Assembly: GCA_027292925.1 (NCBI GenBank)
Contig: JAPUGI010000202.1
Span: 1 to 34,093 of the forward strand
Direction of reading: 5' to 3'
Length of the DNA: 34,093 nt
From: Gammaproteobacteria bacterium
Lineage (GTDB): Bacteria > Pseudomonadota > Gammaproteobacteria > Pseudomonadales > Azotimanducaceae
The translations under genes and the position numbers were made by a program. Below, one piece after another: positions 19,917 through 28,801 of this stretch. The notes beneath the pieces were generated by a model, which was not told where the DNA came from, ran no database searches, and saw only the letters and a program-made list of their open reading frames with translations. How positions within the stretch are numbered: the first letter of the stretch is position 1; the number at the start of each line of letters is the position of its first letter.

Positions 19917-21869
19917 GTGATTATGACGTCTCGACGACTTGACGCCACGATTTGTTTGCTAGTTTCTGCAAGTTTGTTGTTGGCTTACTGGTTAACCATG
20001 CCGAAGGTGGTCACTTTCGAAGATTCAGGCTTGTTTCTACAGGTTTGTCACTTCAATGGTATTGCACACCCCCCTGGTTATCCTTTGTTTACTTTGCTTT
20101 GCGTTCCCTGGTTTTGGCTGCCAGTCGATCCTGTGATTCTGGGAAATTCACTGAGCGCCGTTTTCGCGGCGCTCACATGCATTGTTGTGTATTTCATACT
20201 GAAACAGCTCGGCGTTCATCGGTTCATTGCGGCTGTCACCTGCATACTCCTTGGATTGTCCAGGGATTTTTGGTCCCAGGCCATCATCGTCGAGGTTTAT
20301 TCGCTCAATACGTTGCTGGTATCACTCGAAATTTACCTGGCGATATGTTTTGCAAACAAACCACAAAAATGGCACCTGTTTACGATGAGTTTCATCTTAG
20401 GGCTTGGCCTATCAAATCACTGGCCAATCGTCCTTTTGTCGTTCCCTGGATTAGCACTCGTGTGTCTGGCTCGCGTGGAGGACCTGGGGAAAGTACTGCG
20501 ATCTCCTGCCAATTGCCTCATCTGTTTGCTGTTGTTGGTTTTTGGACTCGTGCCCTATTTGTCACTATTTCTAAAGTCAGATCCGATTTTCAGCTACTCG
20601 GGTCCAGTTACCACGGTTGCGGAATTCATCCCCTATTTGACACGTGAGGCCTATCAAGGCGTTGATCAATCAGCCACCGCTGACTTGATGGATAAAATTC
20701 AGTTCGTCGGCTGGCTGGCCACTCAATCACTTTTGCAATTTGGTTATGGTTTTGCCCTGGTTTCCCTCGTGGGTTTGGTGCGCGGGTTTGCTGTTGCTCG
20801 TCTGGTCAATGCAGGAATACTCATCATCTTCCTCAGTAATACGGTCGCACTCGCCTTTTTACTGGGTTTTGAGTTTGACTTTATTCACCGGGGTGTTTTC
20901 AAGCCTTATCCCCTTGTTGCATGGGTCTGTATGAGTCTGTGGATAGGTCTCGCGCTGCAGTGGGCCTCAGGTATTCCAGTCAGGAAGGTCATACCGGTTT
21001 TGATTGTTGCGGTGTTTGGATTGGTAATGTTTCTTGTGAACTGGCACCGGAATGACCGCAGCGAGGACAGGCTCGCCCATGACTACTCAAGTATTCTGCT
21101 ACAGAGTCTTGACCCTTCATCAAACCTGATCGTTACTTCAGATCCCCAGGTCGGCCCGGTTTCCTACCTCAACCAGGTAGTTGGCTTGCGCCCTGATGTG
21201 ACGTTATATGAAGCGGAAAACCTGTTTTTTAGCAATAAGTTACCAGGGAAAACTGTGGCGGAGAGAAAATCCTTTGTGCTGAACTTGTCATCCGTGTCCT
21301 CGGTTGGTATTCCCTGGTTAACAGATGGTCAGGATTATGGGTTGTACCTGAAGCACGGACCGGGTCTGGATGGCTATGAACTGATTCCGGGAATCGAGGA
21401 TTTCGTCTCTGCTCTTGTGGATGACTACATGGCCGGGGAATTTCGTGATCCAAATACGCTGTATTTTTCTCATCAGCTTCTTATCGCACTGGGGAACCAT
21501 CTCACCCACTATGTATTCACAGAAAGAGTCGGGCTGAAAGCAGCGGAGATGTTCCAATCCGTAAAGCAGACCTTCCCCGGTATGCTGGCCATCCTGTCGA
21601 CTTCGATCGCCAATCCTCGTTACCCCATGCCAGACGTTGTGTTGTTGGAAATCGCGTTGGCCTTTGATGAGTCGTTCGGCATTGAAACGCCGGACCATGA
21701 AATTGCTGCCTACTACTACTATATGGCTGTTTTGCTGGCTAACCCTGATGCCACACTCGAGAAAAATGAAGAACTTGCCTTGTATTACCTGGACAAAGGA
21801 CTGGCCGTCTTGCCAGGCAAAGATAACCCTGGTCTAAATTTACGCGATGAGTTGGTGTCATCAAACTAG
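19917..21869 (+). CDS. DUF2723 family membrane glycosyltransferase (protein O-mannosyltransferase/TMEM260-like)
   Basis: VTFEDSGLFLQVCHFNGIAHPPGYPLFTLL...GLSRDFWSQAIIVEVYSLNTLL...LGLGLSNHWPI matches the conserved DUF2723 N-terminal pattern. GTG start. Confidence 0.82.
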   Translation: MIMTSRRLDATICLLVSASLLLAYWLTMPKVVTFEDSGLFLQVCHFNGIAHPPGYPLFTLLCVPWFWLPVDPVILGNSLSAVFAALTCIVVYFILKQLGVHRFIAAVTCILLGLSRDFWSQAIIVEVYSLNTLLVSLEIYLAICFANKPQKWHLFTMSFILGLGLSNHWPIVLLSFPGLALVCLARVEDLGKVLRSPANCLICLLLLVFGLVPYLSLFLKSDPIFSYSGPVTTVAEFIPYLTREAYQGVDQSATADLMDKIQFVGWLATQSLLQFGYGFALVSLVGLVRGFAVARLVNAGILIIFLSNTVALAFLLGFEFDFIHRGVFKPYPLVAWVCMSLWIGLALQWASGIPVRKVIPVLIVAVFGLVMFLVNWHRNDRSEDRLAHDYSSILLQSLDPSSNLIVTSDPQVGPVSYLNQVVGLRPDVTLYEAENLFFSNKLPGKTVAERKSFVLNLSSVSSVGIPWLTDGQDYGLYLKHGPGLDGYELIPGIEDFVSALVDDYMAGEFRDPNTLYFSHQLLIALGNHLTHYVFTERVGLKAAEMFQSVKQTFPGMLAILSTSIANPRYPMPDVVLLEIALAFDESFGIETPDHEIAAYYYYMAVLLANPDATLEKNEELALYYLDKGLAVLPGKDNPGLNLRDELVSSN

Positions 21870-21964
21870 CCTCCGGTTTGAATCGCTTCAGTTACAAACT
21901 GTAGATTTGAATTAAGTAACTCTCTCTGATCTCGGGGCAGGATAAATCGAAGCTAATTTAGCAG

Positions 21965-23371
21965 CTAGGCGTTGTGTTCCTTCGCAACTTCCTCGACTGC
22001 GGCGACGAGATTGTCTGCCTGCCTAGTGGTTACCATAATGTGCATGGAAGCCCTGTTGGCATCCCAGTCAATGTCATCGTGGGTCACATTTCGGATATAG
22101 ATTCGATGTCGCTGCCATAGAGTCTCTGACAGCAGTTTCGGTTTCACACCCTTGATTCTGAAAGAAACCAGACCTGCGCACAATCTTGGATCTTCAGATG
22201 AGAAGATGGTGATGCCTGGGACGTTCTGTAGCCCTGACCGAACCCGTTCCACCAGATAGCGATCACGTGACTCGATGGCGTCTGGTCCAATCTGGTTGTG
22301 AAAATCCAGGGCAGCGTTAATCGTGATGCCCAGTGAGTAGTTGGTCGATCCATGCATCTCGTACTTTTGTGCAGTTTGCGAGCGGCCAAGGTAGGGTTCG
22401 CTCTGGGGTTTGCCATACAGGTTGATACCGTTGACAGGGCCGGAATAAACGGTTGGCCAGATGCGATCCAGCATAGATTCCCTGACGTAAAAAAATCCCG
22501 TCAGTTGACCCGCCAGCATCCATTTATGGCAGGCGCCAGCGTACATGTCGCAACCCAGGGAGGAAATATCGAGGTCTAACATGCCAGGCGGATGGGCACC
22601 GTCTACAAGCGTCAGGATGCCTTTTGACCGTGCAAGATCGCATATTTCCTTGATTGGGAGTACGCAGCCATCCGTATAGTTGACGTGACACAGGCTAATC
22701 ATTTTGGTTCTTGAGGTAATGGCCCGCTCATAGGCAGCAATAATGACTGATGGATCTTTTGGCGGGTGAAATTTCGGGGACGAGAGATCAACCATCACAG
22801 GGATAGTGCCTTGCCTGGCACAGCGAAGATTAATTGGTTGGCCGCCACTGGAATGATCATGATTGGTATAGATGATTTCATCACCTGGCCTCAGGTCAGG
22901 ACCAAAAGTACCCACCACCATCCCTTCGGTAGTGTTGTTGGTAAAGGCAATTTCGTTCGACTTACAGCCAACGAAACCAGCCAGTTTTGCCCGCACAGCA
23001 TCTTTAAATTCGGTGTTGTAGACATGTGAGGCGTAGCTGAACCTATCCGCGTTAGTCTGTTGGATTGAGTCAATCTGGGCCTGGTAAACAGAGCGTGGTG
23101 ATGGCCCCCCGGTTCCCGTATTCATATAGGAAACACCAGGGCGAAGCAGGAACTGATCTGCCACGTGATTCCAAAATGAGTCGTTGTCAGGCGCTATTGC
23201 TTTGCTGACGGTTGGTTTTTTGGACTGTTTTGCCAGGGCAAAATTTGGCAATAAACCGGTTGCGACAGTACCGGCCATTATCTTGCCGAGGAAGCCCCGG
23301 CGGGATAACAACCTGATGTCTTCGATCTGCTCATCCAGACCTTGTAAAGCTGTTGCCTTTTTCATGCACAA
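21965..23371 (-). CDS. Class V aminotransferase (isopenicillin-N epimerase-like) with Tat signal
   Basis: Tat-like LLSRRGFLGKIMAGTVATGLLPNFALA; PLP site region CDMYAGACHKWMLAGQ; FTNNTTEGMVVG; LVDGAHPPGM. Confidence 0.85.
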   Translation of the reverse strand: MCMKKATALQGLDEQIEDIRLLSRRGFLGKIMAGTVATGLLPNFALAKQSKKPTVSKAIAPDNDSFWNHVADQFLLRPGVSYMNTGTGGPSPRSVYQAQIDSIQQTNADRFSYASHVYNTEFKDAVRAKLAGFVGCKSNEIAFTNNTTEGMVVGTFGPDLRPGDEIIYTNHDHSSGGQPINLRCARQGTIPVMVDLSSPKFHPPKDPSVIIAAYERAITSRTKMISLCHVNYTDGCVLPIKEICDLARSKGILTLVDGAHPPGMLDLDISSLGCDMYAGACHKWMLAGQLTGFFYVRESMLDRIWPTVYSGPVNGINLYGKPQSEPYLGRSQTAQKYEMHGSTNYSLGITINAALDFHNQIGPDAIESRDRYLVERVRSGLQNVPGITIFSSEDPRLCAGLVSFRIKGVKPKLLSETLWQRHRIYIRNVTHDDIDWDANRASMHIMVTTRQADNLVAAVEEVAKEHNA

Positions 23372-23495
23372 TCCTATTCACGACTAGTCAAGGTCTTGTT
23401 TACAACGAGGTAATGGCGACAGCGGTCGGTTCCTCAAAACCCAGGTGTGAATCAAATACAGTCTTCGACCTGCTGCGTGGAGATGGGTTCGTTCG

Positions 23496-24350
23496 CTAAC
23501 CCAACACCAGGACGAAAAGTAGCGGCAATAATGGAATCAGGTAGGCGTAGCTGCGATTAACGTGAGCGCGCGTATAACGTGGTTTTATCTCTATCGCTTT
23601 CTTGTAGTCACGAATCGCCAGGTGGTCGGTGCCGGTCTTGCGGTATAGAAGCCCCCGATTGTAGAACGCCTGCGCGTGGTCTGGTTTAATTTCGATCGCC
23701 CGTGAGTAAGCAGCAATCGCGGCTTCGTTCTGCTTGTCCTTTTGGAACAGCAGGCCGCGTGAGAAATAGGCATCACTGTATTCGGGATTGATCTGAAGTG
23801 CCTGCCCGTAGTCTGCAAGGGCAAGTTCATTGTTACCTTTCTCTCGGTATACTAGTCCACGGCGGTAGTAAATCGTGGCAAGGTCTGACTGATCATCAAC
23901 ATGGACTAGCGCGCTGCTGTAGTCCCGGATAGCAAGATCGAATTTCCGATTCTTTTCATGAGCGTAACCCCGGAAGTAGTAAGCCTGCATATATTCAGGA
24001 TCCAGCTGCAGTGCTTTTTCAAAATCCTCGAGAGCTTGTTTGTAACTTCCTTTCATCGCGTGGCTTAAGCCACGATTGACATAAGCAGTGACATAGTCAG
24101 GCGCTGTTTCTATAGCCTTGGTGTAATCCTGCGTGGCGTTGCGATGTTTACCTTGCTCGTACTGTGCCAGACCCATTAGCAGATAGGTCCGTGCAACCTT
24201 ACTCAGCTCCTCGTCGAGGCACGCTCGTAGAATCGCCATCGATTCTTCAATTCGATTTTCCAGCCTGGCGGTATTTGCATCATCGTTACAAGTGGCGAGG
24301 GCCAGGGGAGACAGTAGTAAGCAGGTTGATAATAAAATATATCTCAGCAT
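23496..24350 (-). CDS. Secreted/periplasmic TPR-repeat protein
   Basis: About six 34-aa TPRs (AYVNRGLSHAMKGSYKQALEDFEKALQLDPEYMQAYYFRGYAHEKNRKFDLAIRDY...). Start reassigned to MLRYILLSTCLLLSPLALA (signal peptide); the ORF track begins at 24512. Confidence 0.82.
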   Translation of the reverse strand: MLRYILLSTCLLLSPLALATCNDDANTARLENRIEESMAILRACLDEELSKVARTYLLMGLAQYEQGKHRNATQDYTKAIETAPDYVTAYVNRGLSHAMKGSYKQALEDFEKALQLDPEYMQAYYFRGYAHEKNRKFDLAIRDYSSALVHVDDQSDLATIYYRRGLVYREKGNNELALADYGQALQINPEYSDAYFSRGLLFQKDKQNEAAIAAYSRAIEIKPDHAQAFYNRGLLYRKTGTDHLAIRDYKKAIEIKPRYTRAHVNRSYAYLIPLLPLLFVLVLG

Positions 24351-24463
24351 AAGACGTCCGGTTACGAAAAGAGTCCAGAAGATAATTTCACCGTTAAGGC
24401 TATTATGAACTTTACATCTGCTACTTATCAAGGGGTGATGGCCAGGTTCTCTCGGACAGTCTT

Positions 24464-25234
24464 CTAGGGTTTTAGGCGGGAAAATAGGCCTCCAAGACCA
24501 CGAATCAGCCATCTTGGCTGGTGTTGTGCCCAGGTAACAGCTGCCTGGTTGGCAAGTCCGGGTATGCGGATGACGTCCTTTGCCATCAGGGCATCAAATC
24601 CTTCTTTTGCCACGTCATCTGCTGATGACACTAGAAATGGAGGTGCATTTTGCGCAGCAAGAGAGTCAACCATCTCTGTTTGAGTCAATCCAGGGCAGAG
24701 GGCAGACACGGAAACTCCAGTTCCCCGGAGTTCTTCTGATAACGATTCAGTCAGCGACAATACATAGGCCTTACTGGCTGCGTACACGTTCATTGATGGA
24801 ACTGGCTGGAATGCTGCAACGGAGGCAACATTTAAAATGCGGCCGCTGCCCCTTTGTACCATCATCTCAGCATAGTGCCGGGTTAGGCGGGTGAGCGCGA
24901 GGATATTGAGGGAAAGCAGGTTATCGATGTCTTCTTGATCTAACTCGTCAAACTTACCACTTGCTGCGATTCCTGCGTTGTTAATGAGAATGTCGACGTC
25001 AATACTCTTGGCTTCAATTGCCTTTATCAGCTCATCGGGGCCGTTCGAATCAGTGAGGTCACATCTAACAACCTCTATGCTGATACCCGAATCGATAGAA
25101 TCCTTTAATTCCTGGAGACTTTTTTCCCTTCGGGCGGTGATAACAAGGTCATAGTCGTTTTTGGCGAACTGTCTTGCCAGGGCTGCGCCAATGCCTGACG
25201 ATGCTCCGGTGATAAGTACAGTGCCTTTACTCAC
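24464..25234 (-). CDS. Short-chain dehydrogenase/reductase
   Basis: VSKGTVLITGASSGIGAALARQF, NNAGIA, NVASVAAFQPVPSMNVYAASKAYV (YxxxK). GTG start at 25234 overlapping the upstream gene; the ORF track start is 25282. Confidence 0.9.
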   Translation of the reverse strand: MSKGTVLITGASSGIGAALARQFAKNDYDLVITARREKSLQELKDSIDSGISIEVVRCDLTDSNGPDELIKAIEAKSIDVDILINNAGIAASGKFDELDQEDIDNLLSLNILALTRLTRHYAEMMVQRGSGRILNVASVAAFQPVPSMNVYAASKAYVLSLTESLSEELRGTGVSVSALCPGLTQTEMVDSLAAQNAPPFLVSSADDVAKEGFDALMAKDVIRIPGLANQAAVTWAQHQPRWLIRGLGGLFSRLKP

Positions 25235-25490
25235 TGGAAGAATCCCCTTTCTCTCCTTTGTCTGCAGGTTTGGCATCGGCACCGGTCAACATGCGTTGAA
25301 CCCAGTTCTGGTAGGCAAACAAGGGTTGCATGGCTCCTGAGACCATATCGGCATATTGTGATTGCCCCGCATCTTGCAGGTATTCCTGTGCCCGCTTAAG
25401 CATCTGCTCTTGCAGCTTTCCTACATTGGGTAAGCCGAGGAAGCTTCTGAGCTCATCGGGTGTAATATCCACATCAATTGTTATTTTCAT
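25227..25490 (-). CDS. DUF6489-like small protein
   Basis: 87 aa: MKITIDVDITPDELRSFLGLPNVGKLQEQMLKRAQEYLQ...QPLFAYQNWVQRML, the family found next to PHA/SDR genes. Confidence 0.7.
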   Translation of the reverse strand: MKITIDVDITPDELRSFLGLPNVGKLQEQMLKRAQEYLQDAGQSQYADMVSGAMQPLFAYQNWVQRMLTGADAKPADKGEKGDSSSE

Positions 25491-25511
25491 CTGCTTCTCG
25501 TCCCCTGGTTG

Positions 25512-25703
25512 TTAAGCGATTTCTATTGGAAGCCTAAACAACTTCAGTTGCGAGCTCAATAAGGTTGATAAGTCGTTCCTCAGTGAATTTTCCAAGGGGG
25601 AGGTTTCCGGGTTATAGATGGCAATGCTGCCAACATGCATTGGTTGGTTGGGCGTTTCCAGATATAGGAATGAAGCATCCTGGGGACTTAGCTGTGTAAA
25701 CAT
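25512..25703 (-). pseudogene. N-terminal stub of a wax ester synthase/diacylglycerol acyltransferase (WS/DGAT)
   Basis: LSPQDASFLYLETPNQPMHVGSIAIYNPE is the conserved WS/DGAT N-terminus, but the ORF stops after 63 aa and DUF6489 begins ~20 bp later. Intact family members are several hundred aa. Confidence 0.75.
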
Positions 25704-25744
25704 GCATTGCGCCTCTGCTTTTGTTCAGTTGGTTTTGTCTGGGT

Positions 25745-25776
25745 AAAAAAAAGGCGCGTTCTATTCAAAACACGCC
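25745..25776 (-). terminator. Rho-independent terminator of the phasin transcription unit
   Basis: Reverse strand GGCGTGTT-TTGAATAG-AACGCGCC followed by TTTTTTTT (8 bp stem with one G-U pair). Confidence 0.7.
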
Positions 25777-25820
25777 CTTCATCAGTCATCCAAATTACTT
25801 AGGTCACGGACAGGAACTAA

Positions 25821-26126
25821 CTAGCTTTCAGTTGCAAAAACCTTGCGCACCGCATTGCCAGTTTCCTCAACGGCTGATTTAAGAATTTCAGCCTGTGAGA
25901 GCGTGGCCTCGCGCAGGTTGCTCCACAAGGTTTCACCATATTCCCGCTGTAGTTCCATGAACGTGGTAACGTCACGAACATCGGGAAGCTTCTGGCTGAA
26001 CTCGCTGTTAAGCTCAAAATACTCGGCGAAGTTTTTCTGTGTGGACTGGGATAGCTCCTGAAATGTGTTCTGGTTGATTTCAAAAAGTGTACGACCGAAA
26101 TCTGCTTGTCTTTCTAGGATACTCAT
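25821..26126 (-). CDS. Phasin family protein
   Basis: 101 aa helical protein MSILERQADFGRTLFEINQNTFQELSQSTQKNFAEYFE...LQREYGETLWSNLREA. Confidence 0.8.
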   Translation of the reverse strand: MSILERQADFGRTLFEINQNTFQELSQSTQKNFAEYFELNSEFSQKLPDVRDVTTFMELQREYGETLWSNLREATLSQAEILKSAVEETGNAVRKVFATES

Positions 26127-26161
26127 CGCTATTTTCCTGTCTGCTGGTTTGTTTTTAGGGA

Positions 26162-26545
26162 TTAGGCGGAAGCTTCAGAATTTGCCTTGGCTTTTGCCTT
26201 CGATTTTGGAGCAGGTTTCGCCACAATTTCTTCAACGACTTCTTCCGTTGTACTAAAAGCTTTCTCGAATGCCAGGCGAGTTTCCTTAAAAGCGCCGCTG
26301 AAGATGCCGTTTTGAGTTTCAACAGCGTCTCTAACATTGCTCCACAAAGTTTCACCATATTCACGCTGCAGGGAAACGAAACTTGAAACGTCGTTAACTT
26401 CAGGCAACTTCTCGCCAAAGGAGCGATTAGTTGAGAAGTACTTTTCAAAGTTTTCTCGTTGCAATGTGACCAATTCTCTCAGGGTACTGGTGTTAATCTC
26501 GACGATGGATCTTCCGAGTTCAGTTTGTCTTTCAATGATGCTCAT
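26162..26545 (-). CDS. Phasin family protein (tandem paralog)
   Basis: 127 aa MSIIERQTELGRSIVEINTSTLREL...SLQREYGETLWSNVRDAVE; shares phasin motifs with the downstream gene and has an Ala/Lys-rich tail. Confidence 0.82.
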   Translation of the reverse strand: MSIIERQTELGRSIVEINTSTLRELVTLQRENFEKYFSTNRSFGEKLPEVNDVSSFVSLQREYGETLWSNVRDAVETQNGIFSGAFKETRLAFEKAFSTTEEVVEEIVAKPAPKSKAKAKANSEASA

Positions 26546-26603
26546 GTATTTTCTCCGTATTCAGGTTGTTTTATTGGAGCAGTTCTTACCGCTCCATCAA
26601 TGA

Positions 26604-26672
26604 TGCAGTGCAGCATTATATATTGCAGTGCAACAAATTCAAGCTTTTTTTGAAAATATTTTGTGCAGCGCA
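26604..26672. promoter_or_regulatory. Candidate PhaR operator cluster
   Basis: Three TGC-N3-GCA dyads: TGCAGTGCA (26604-26612), TTGCAGTGCAA (26623-26633), TGCAGCGCA (26664-26672), upstream of the phasin gene and of the divergent hydrolase-phaR unit. Confidence 0.55.
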
Positions 26673-26785
26673 TCATTTTCGTCACACCACGTGATTGTTT
26701 GTGATTAAATCCTTGATTTCAAAGCAGAAGTTAGCGAAACTCGAATTTGTTCGTTGCAACATAAATTTGCTCTAGGTTCAAATAA

Positions 26786-27619
26786 TTGTCGGCGGAGGTG
26801 GTTTTGTACGAAGAATTTGAAGATGATGTACGCAGTTTCAGGCCTCCCTCCCTGTTTAATACTGTGACTGAACTACCCCGGACCCTGATGGAAATGGGCT
26901 CGTTGCTGGCAACCATGCCACTCCTGTCGATACTGCCCAAAGGTGATCAGCACCCGGTGTTGTTGCTCCCGGCATTCATGGCAAGCGATGATTCTACGAC
27001 TGTAATACGCCGCTATTTACTGCGAATGGGTTACGAGCCCTTGCCCTGGCAACTAGGTAGAAACACCGGCAGGATGTATTTGCTTGAGGAAAAGCTGGTA
27101 GACAGGTTCGAACAACTAAGGCGCACCTACCAGTGCAAAATTTCCATCATTGGCCAAAGCCTTGGCGGTGTGTATGCACGTGAAATTGCACGCCGGTTTC
27201 CGAATGATGTCCGTCAGGTGATTACATTGGGGAGTCCTTTTAGCACCAGAAAAGCCAGCTCAACAAACCTGCTTGTGGCAAAGTTATTCCACCAGCAATC
27301 AGGCATGACTATAGAAGAGATGCGAGACAGATTACCTGACGCGAAGATAGGATCCACCGTGCCAAGTACCGCGATTTTCTCCCGGGGAGACGGCATTGTT
27401 AACTGGCGTGTGTGCCAGGAAGTTGATGGGCCGATGGCGGAAAGCGTTGAAGTTATTGGGAGTCATTGCGGCATGGGCTTTAATCCGCTGGTTTACTTCA
27501 TTGTGGCGGACAGACTGTCTTTGCCAATCGGCAAGTGGCGCAAGTTTGATTATAGAAAATTACAAGGGTTCACTAATCCATGTTCATTCGGACGGGGATT
27601 AAGAGGATTCGCGAAATGA
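26786..27619 (+). CDS. Alpha/beta hydrolase (lipase/esterase-like)
   Basis: HPVLLLPAFMASDDST, ISIIGQSLGGVYAREIARRFP (GxSxxG nucleophile elbow), VIGSHCGMGFNP. Start uncertain (TTG 26786, or TTG near 26804 behind GGAGG). Confidence 0.75.
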   Translation: MSAEVVLYEEFEDDVRSFRPPSLFNTVTELPRTLMEMGSLLATMPLLSILPKGDQHPVLLLPAFMASDDSTTVIRRYLLRMGYEPLPWQLGRNTGRMYLLEEKLVDRFEQLRRTYQCKISIIGQSLGGVYAREIARRFPNDVRQVITLGSPFSTRKASSTNLLVAKLFHQQSGMTIEEMRDRLPDAKIGSTVPSTAIFSRGDGIVNWRVCQEVDGPMAESVEVIGSHCGMGFNPLVYFIVADRLSLPIGKWRKFDYRKLQGFTNPCSFGRGLRGFAK

Positions 27620-28059
27620 GAGAATTCAAGAAATATCCTAATCGGCGGCTTTACGATATAGAGCAGAGCCGATATGTGACGGTAGAAGACCTTCGTAAAG
27701 TTGTGCTTCATGGAGAATCCATTTCTGTGATTGATTCAAAAACTGAGAAAGACCTGACCAGAACAGTTCTGCTGCAGATTATCTCGGAGCAGGAAGGCGA
27801 GGGTCATGAACCGATTCTGACCAACCGTGTACTGGAGCAACTCGTTCGCTTCTATGGTGACACCATGCAAGGTGTAATGAGTCGATACATCGAACAAAGT
27901 ATCATGACCTTCCTGGAGCACCAGGAGCGATATCGCCAGCGAATGAGTGAATTTTCCGGGGCTGAACCCCTGGATCTAATGCGTAAGGCACTGGAACAAA
28001 ATATGGAATTTTGGAACCGGCTCGCCAGCAGCACTTTCGACAGAGATCGCAGGGACTAG
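27616..28059 (+). CDS. phaR: Polyhydroxyalkanoate synthesis repressor PhaR
   Basis: MREFKKYPNRRLYDIEQSRYVTVEDLRKVVLHGESISVIDSKTEKDLTRTVLLQII is the PHB/PHA accumulation regulator DNA-binding domain. Confidence 0.93.
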   Translation: MREFKKYPNRRLYDIEQSRYVTVEDLRKVVLHGESISVIDSKTEKDLTRTVLLQIISEQEGEGHEPILTNRVLEQLVRFYGDTMQGVMSRYIEQSIMTFLEHQERYRQRMSEFSGAEPLDLMRKALEQNMEFWNRLASSTFDRDRRD

Positions 28060-28129
28060 GTTCCCCGACCACCTCCAGATTCCGTCAACACTTCGTACTC
28101 ATGGAGTCAGCATCATACGGTGCATGTGA

Positions 28130-28801
28130 TTATTGCCATCTGGAGACAATCGGCAAAATTTCATCATAACTATCGATCACAATGTCCGCGTCTTTCAGGT
28201 CTTCCAATTCTACATAGGGACCGTTAACAGCAACTACCCGCATTCCAGCGGCCCGGGCAGCTTTGATCCCGGTGGGTGAATCTTCAAAAACAATGCAATC
28301 CCTGGCTGGCAACTCGAGGTCCGCAGCGCATACCAAATAAATATCTGGTTCAGGTTTACCTTTTTTCACCGCCGCGTTGTCGCCACAAACAATTGAATGG
28401 AAAGCAGATTTCCAGGCCTTGCTTGATAGTTTGATATCGCACAGATGTTTGTGTGAGCTGGTGGCGAGCCCTATCGTCAGTCGTTTTTCCATAAGAGTAG
28501 TAATAAATTCCCCGGCCCCCTGTATGTCTGGTGATGACGGGAACAATTCGAGCAGGTAGACTTCGCGGTCGGCCAAATACTGATCTACCGTCAATGGCAG
28601 GTCGTACTCATCGATGGTTAGTCTGGCACTGCGCCTCGAGTCTCCACCCATACACCTTTTTTTTAACTCAAGAGAATAGGTGTGCTTGTAGGGGTCGAGC
28701 AATTTCTGCGTTGCCTGGCTATAGAGTGGCTCTGTATCAAGTAAGGTACCGTCCAGGTCAAATATGATTCCTGCCGGTGGAAATTCAAGCAGGCTGCTCA
28801 T
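28130..28801 (-). CDS. HAD family hydrolase (beta-phosphoglucomutase/GS1-like)
   Basis: GIIFDLDGTLLDTEPLYSQA, GLATSSHK, KKGKPEPDIYL, CIVFEDSPTGIKAARAAGMRVVAV. Confidence 0.9.
   Translation of the reverse strand: MSSLLEFPPAGIIFDLDGTLLDTEPLYSQATQKLLDPYKHTYSLELKKRCMGGDSRRSARLTIDEYDLPLTVDQYLADREVYLLELFPSSPDIQGAGEFITTLMEKRLTIGLATSSHKHLCDIKLSSKAWKSAFHSIVCGDNAAVKKGKPEPDIYLVCAADLELPARDCIVFEDSPTGIKAARAAGMRVVAVNGPYVELEDLKDADIVIDSYDEILPIVSRWQ

Noticed and set aside
19952-20647. 231 aa plus-strand ORF
   Set aside because: Alternate frame inside the DUF2723 gene, low-complexity Cys/Arg/His-rich translation; shadow ORF.
21318-21698. 126 aa minus-strand ORF
   Set aside because: Antisense to the DUF2723 gene; no family features.
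26155-26448. 97 aa minus-strand ORF overlapping the first phasin
   Set aside because: Alternate frame of the phasin gene; the phasin reading has clear family motifs.
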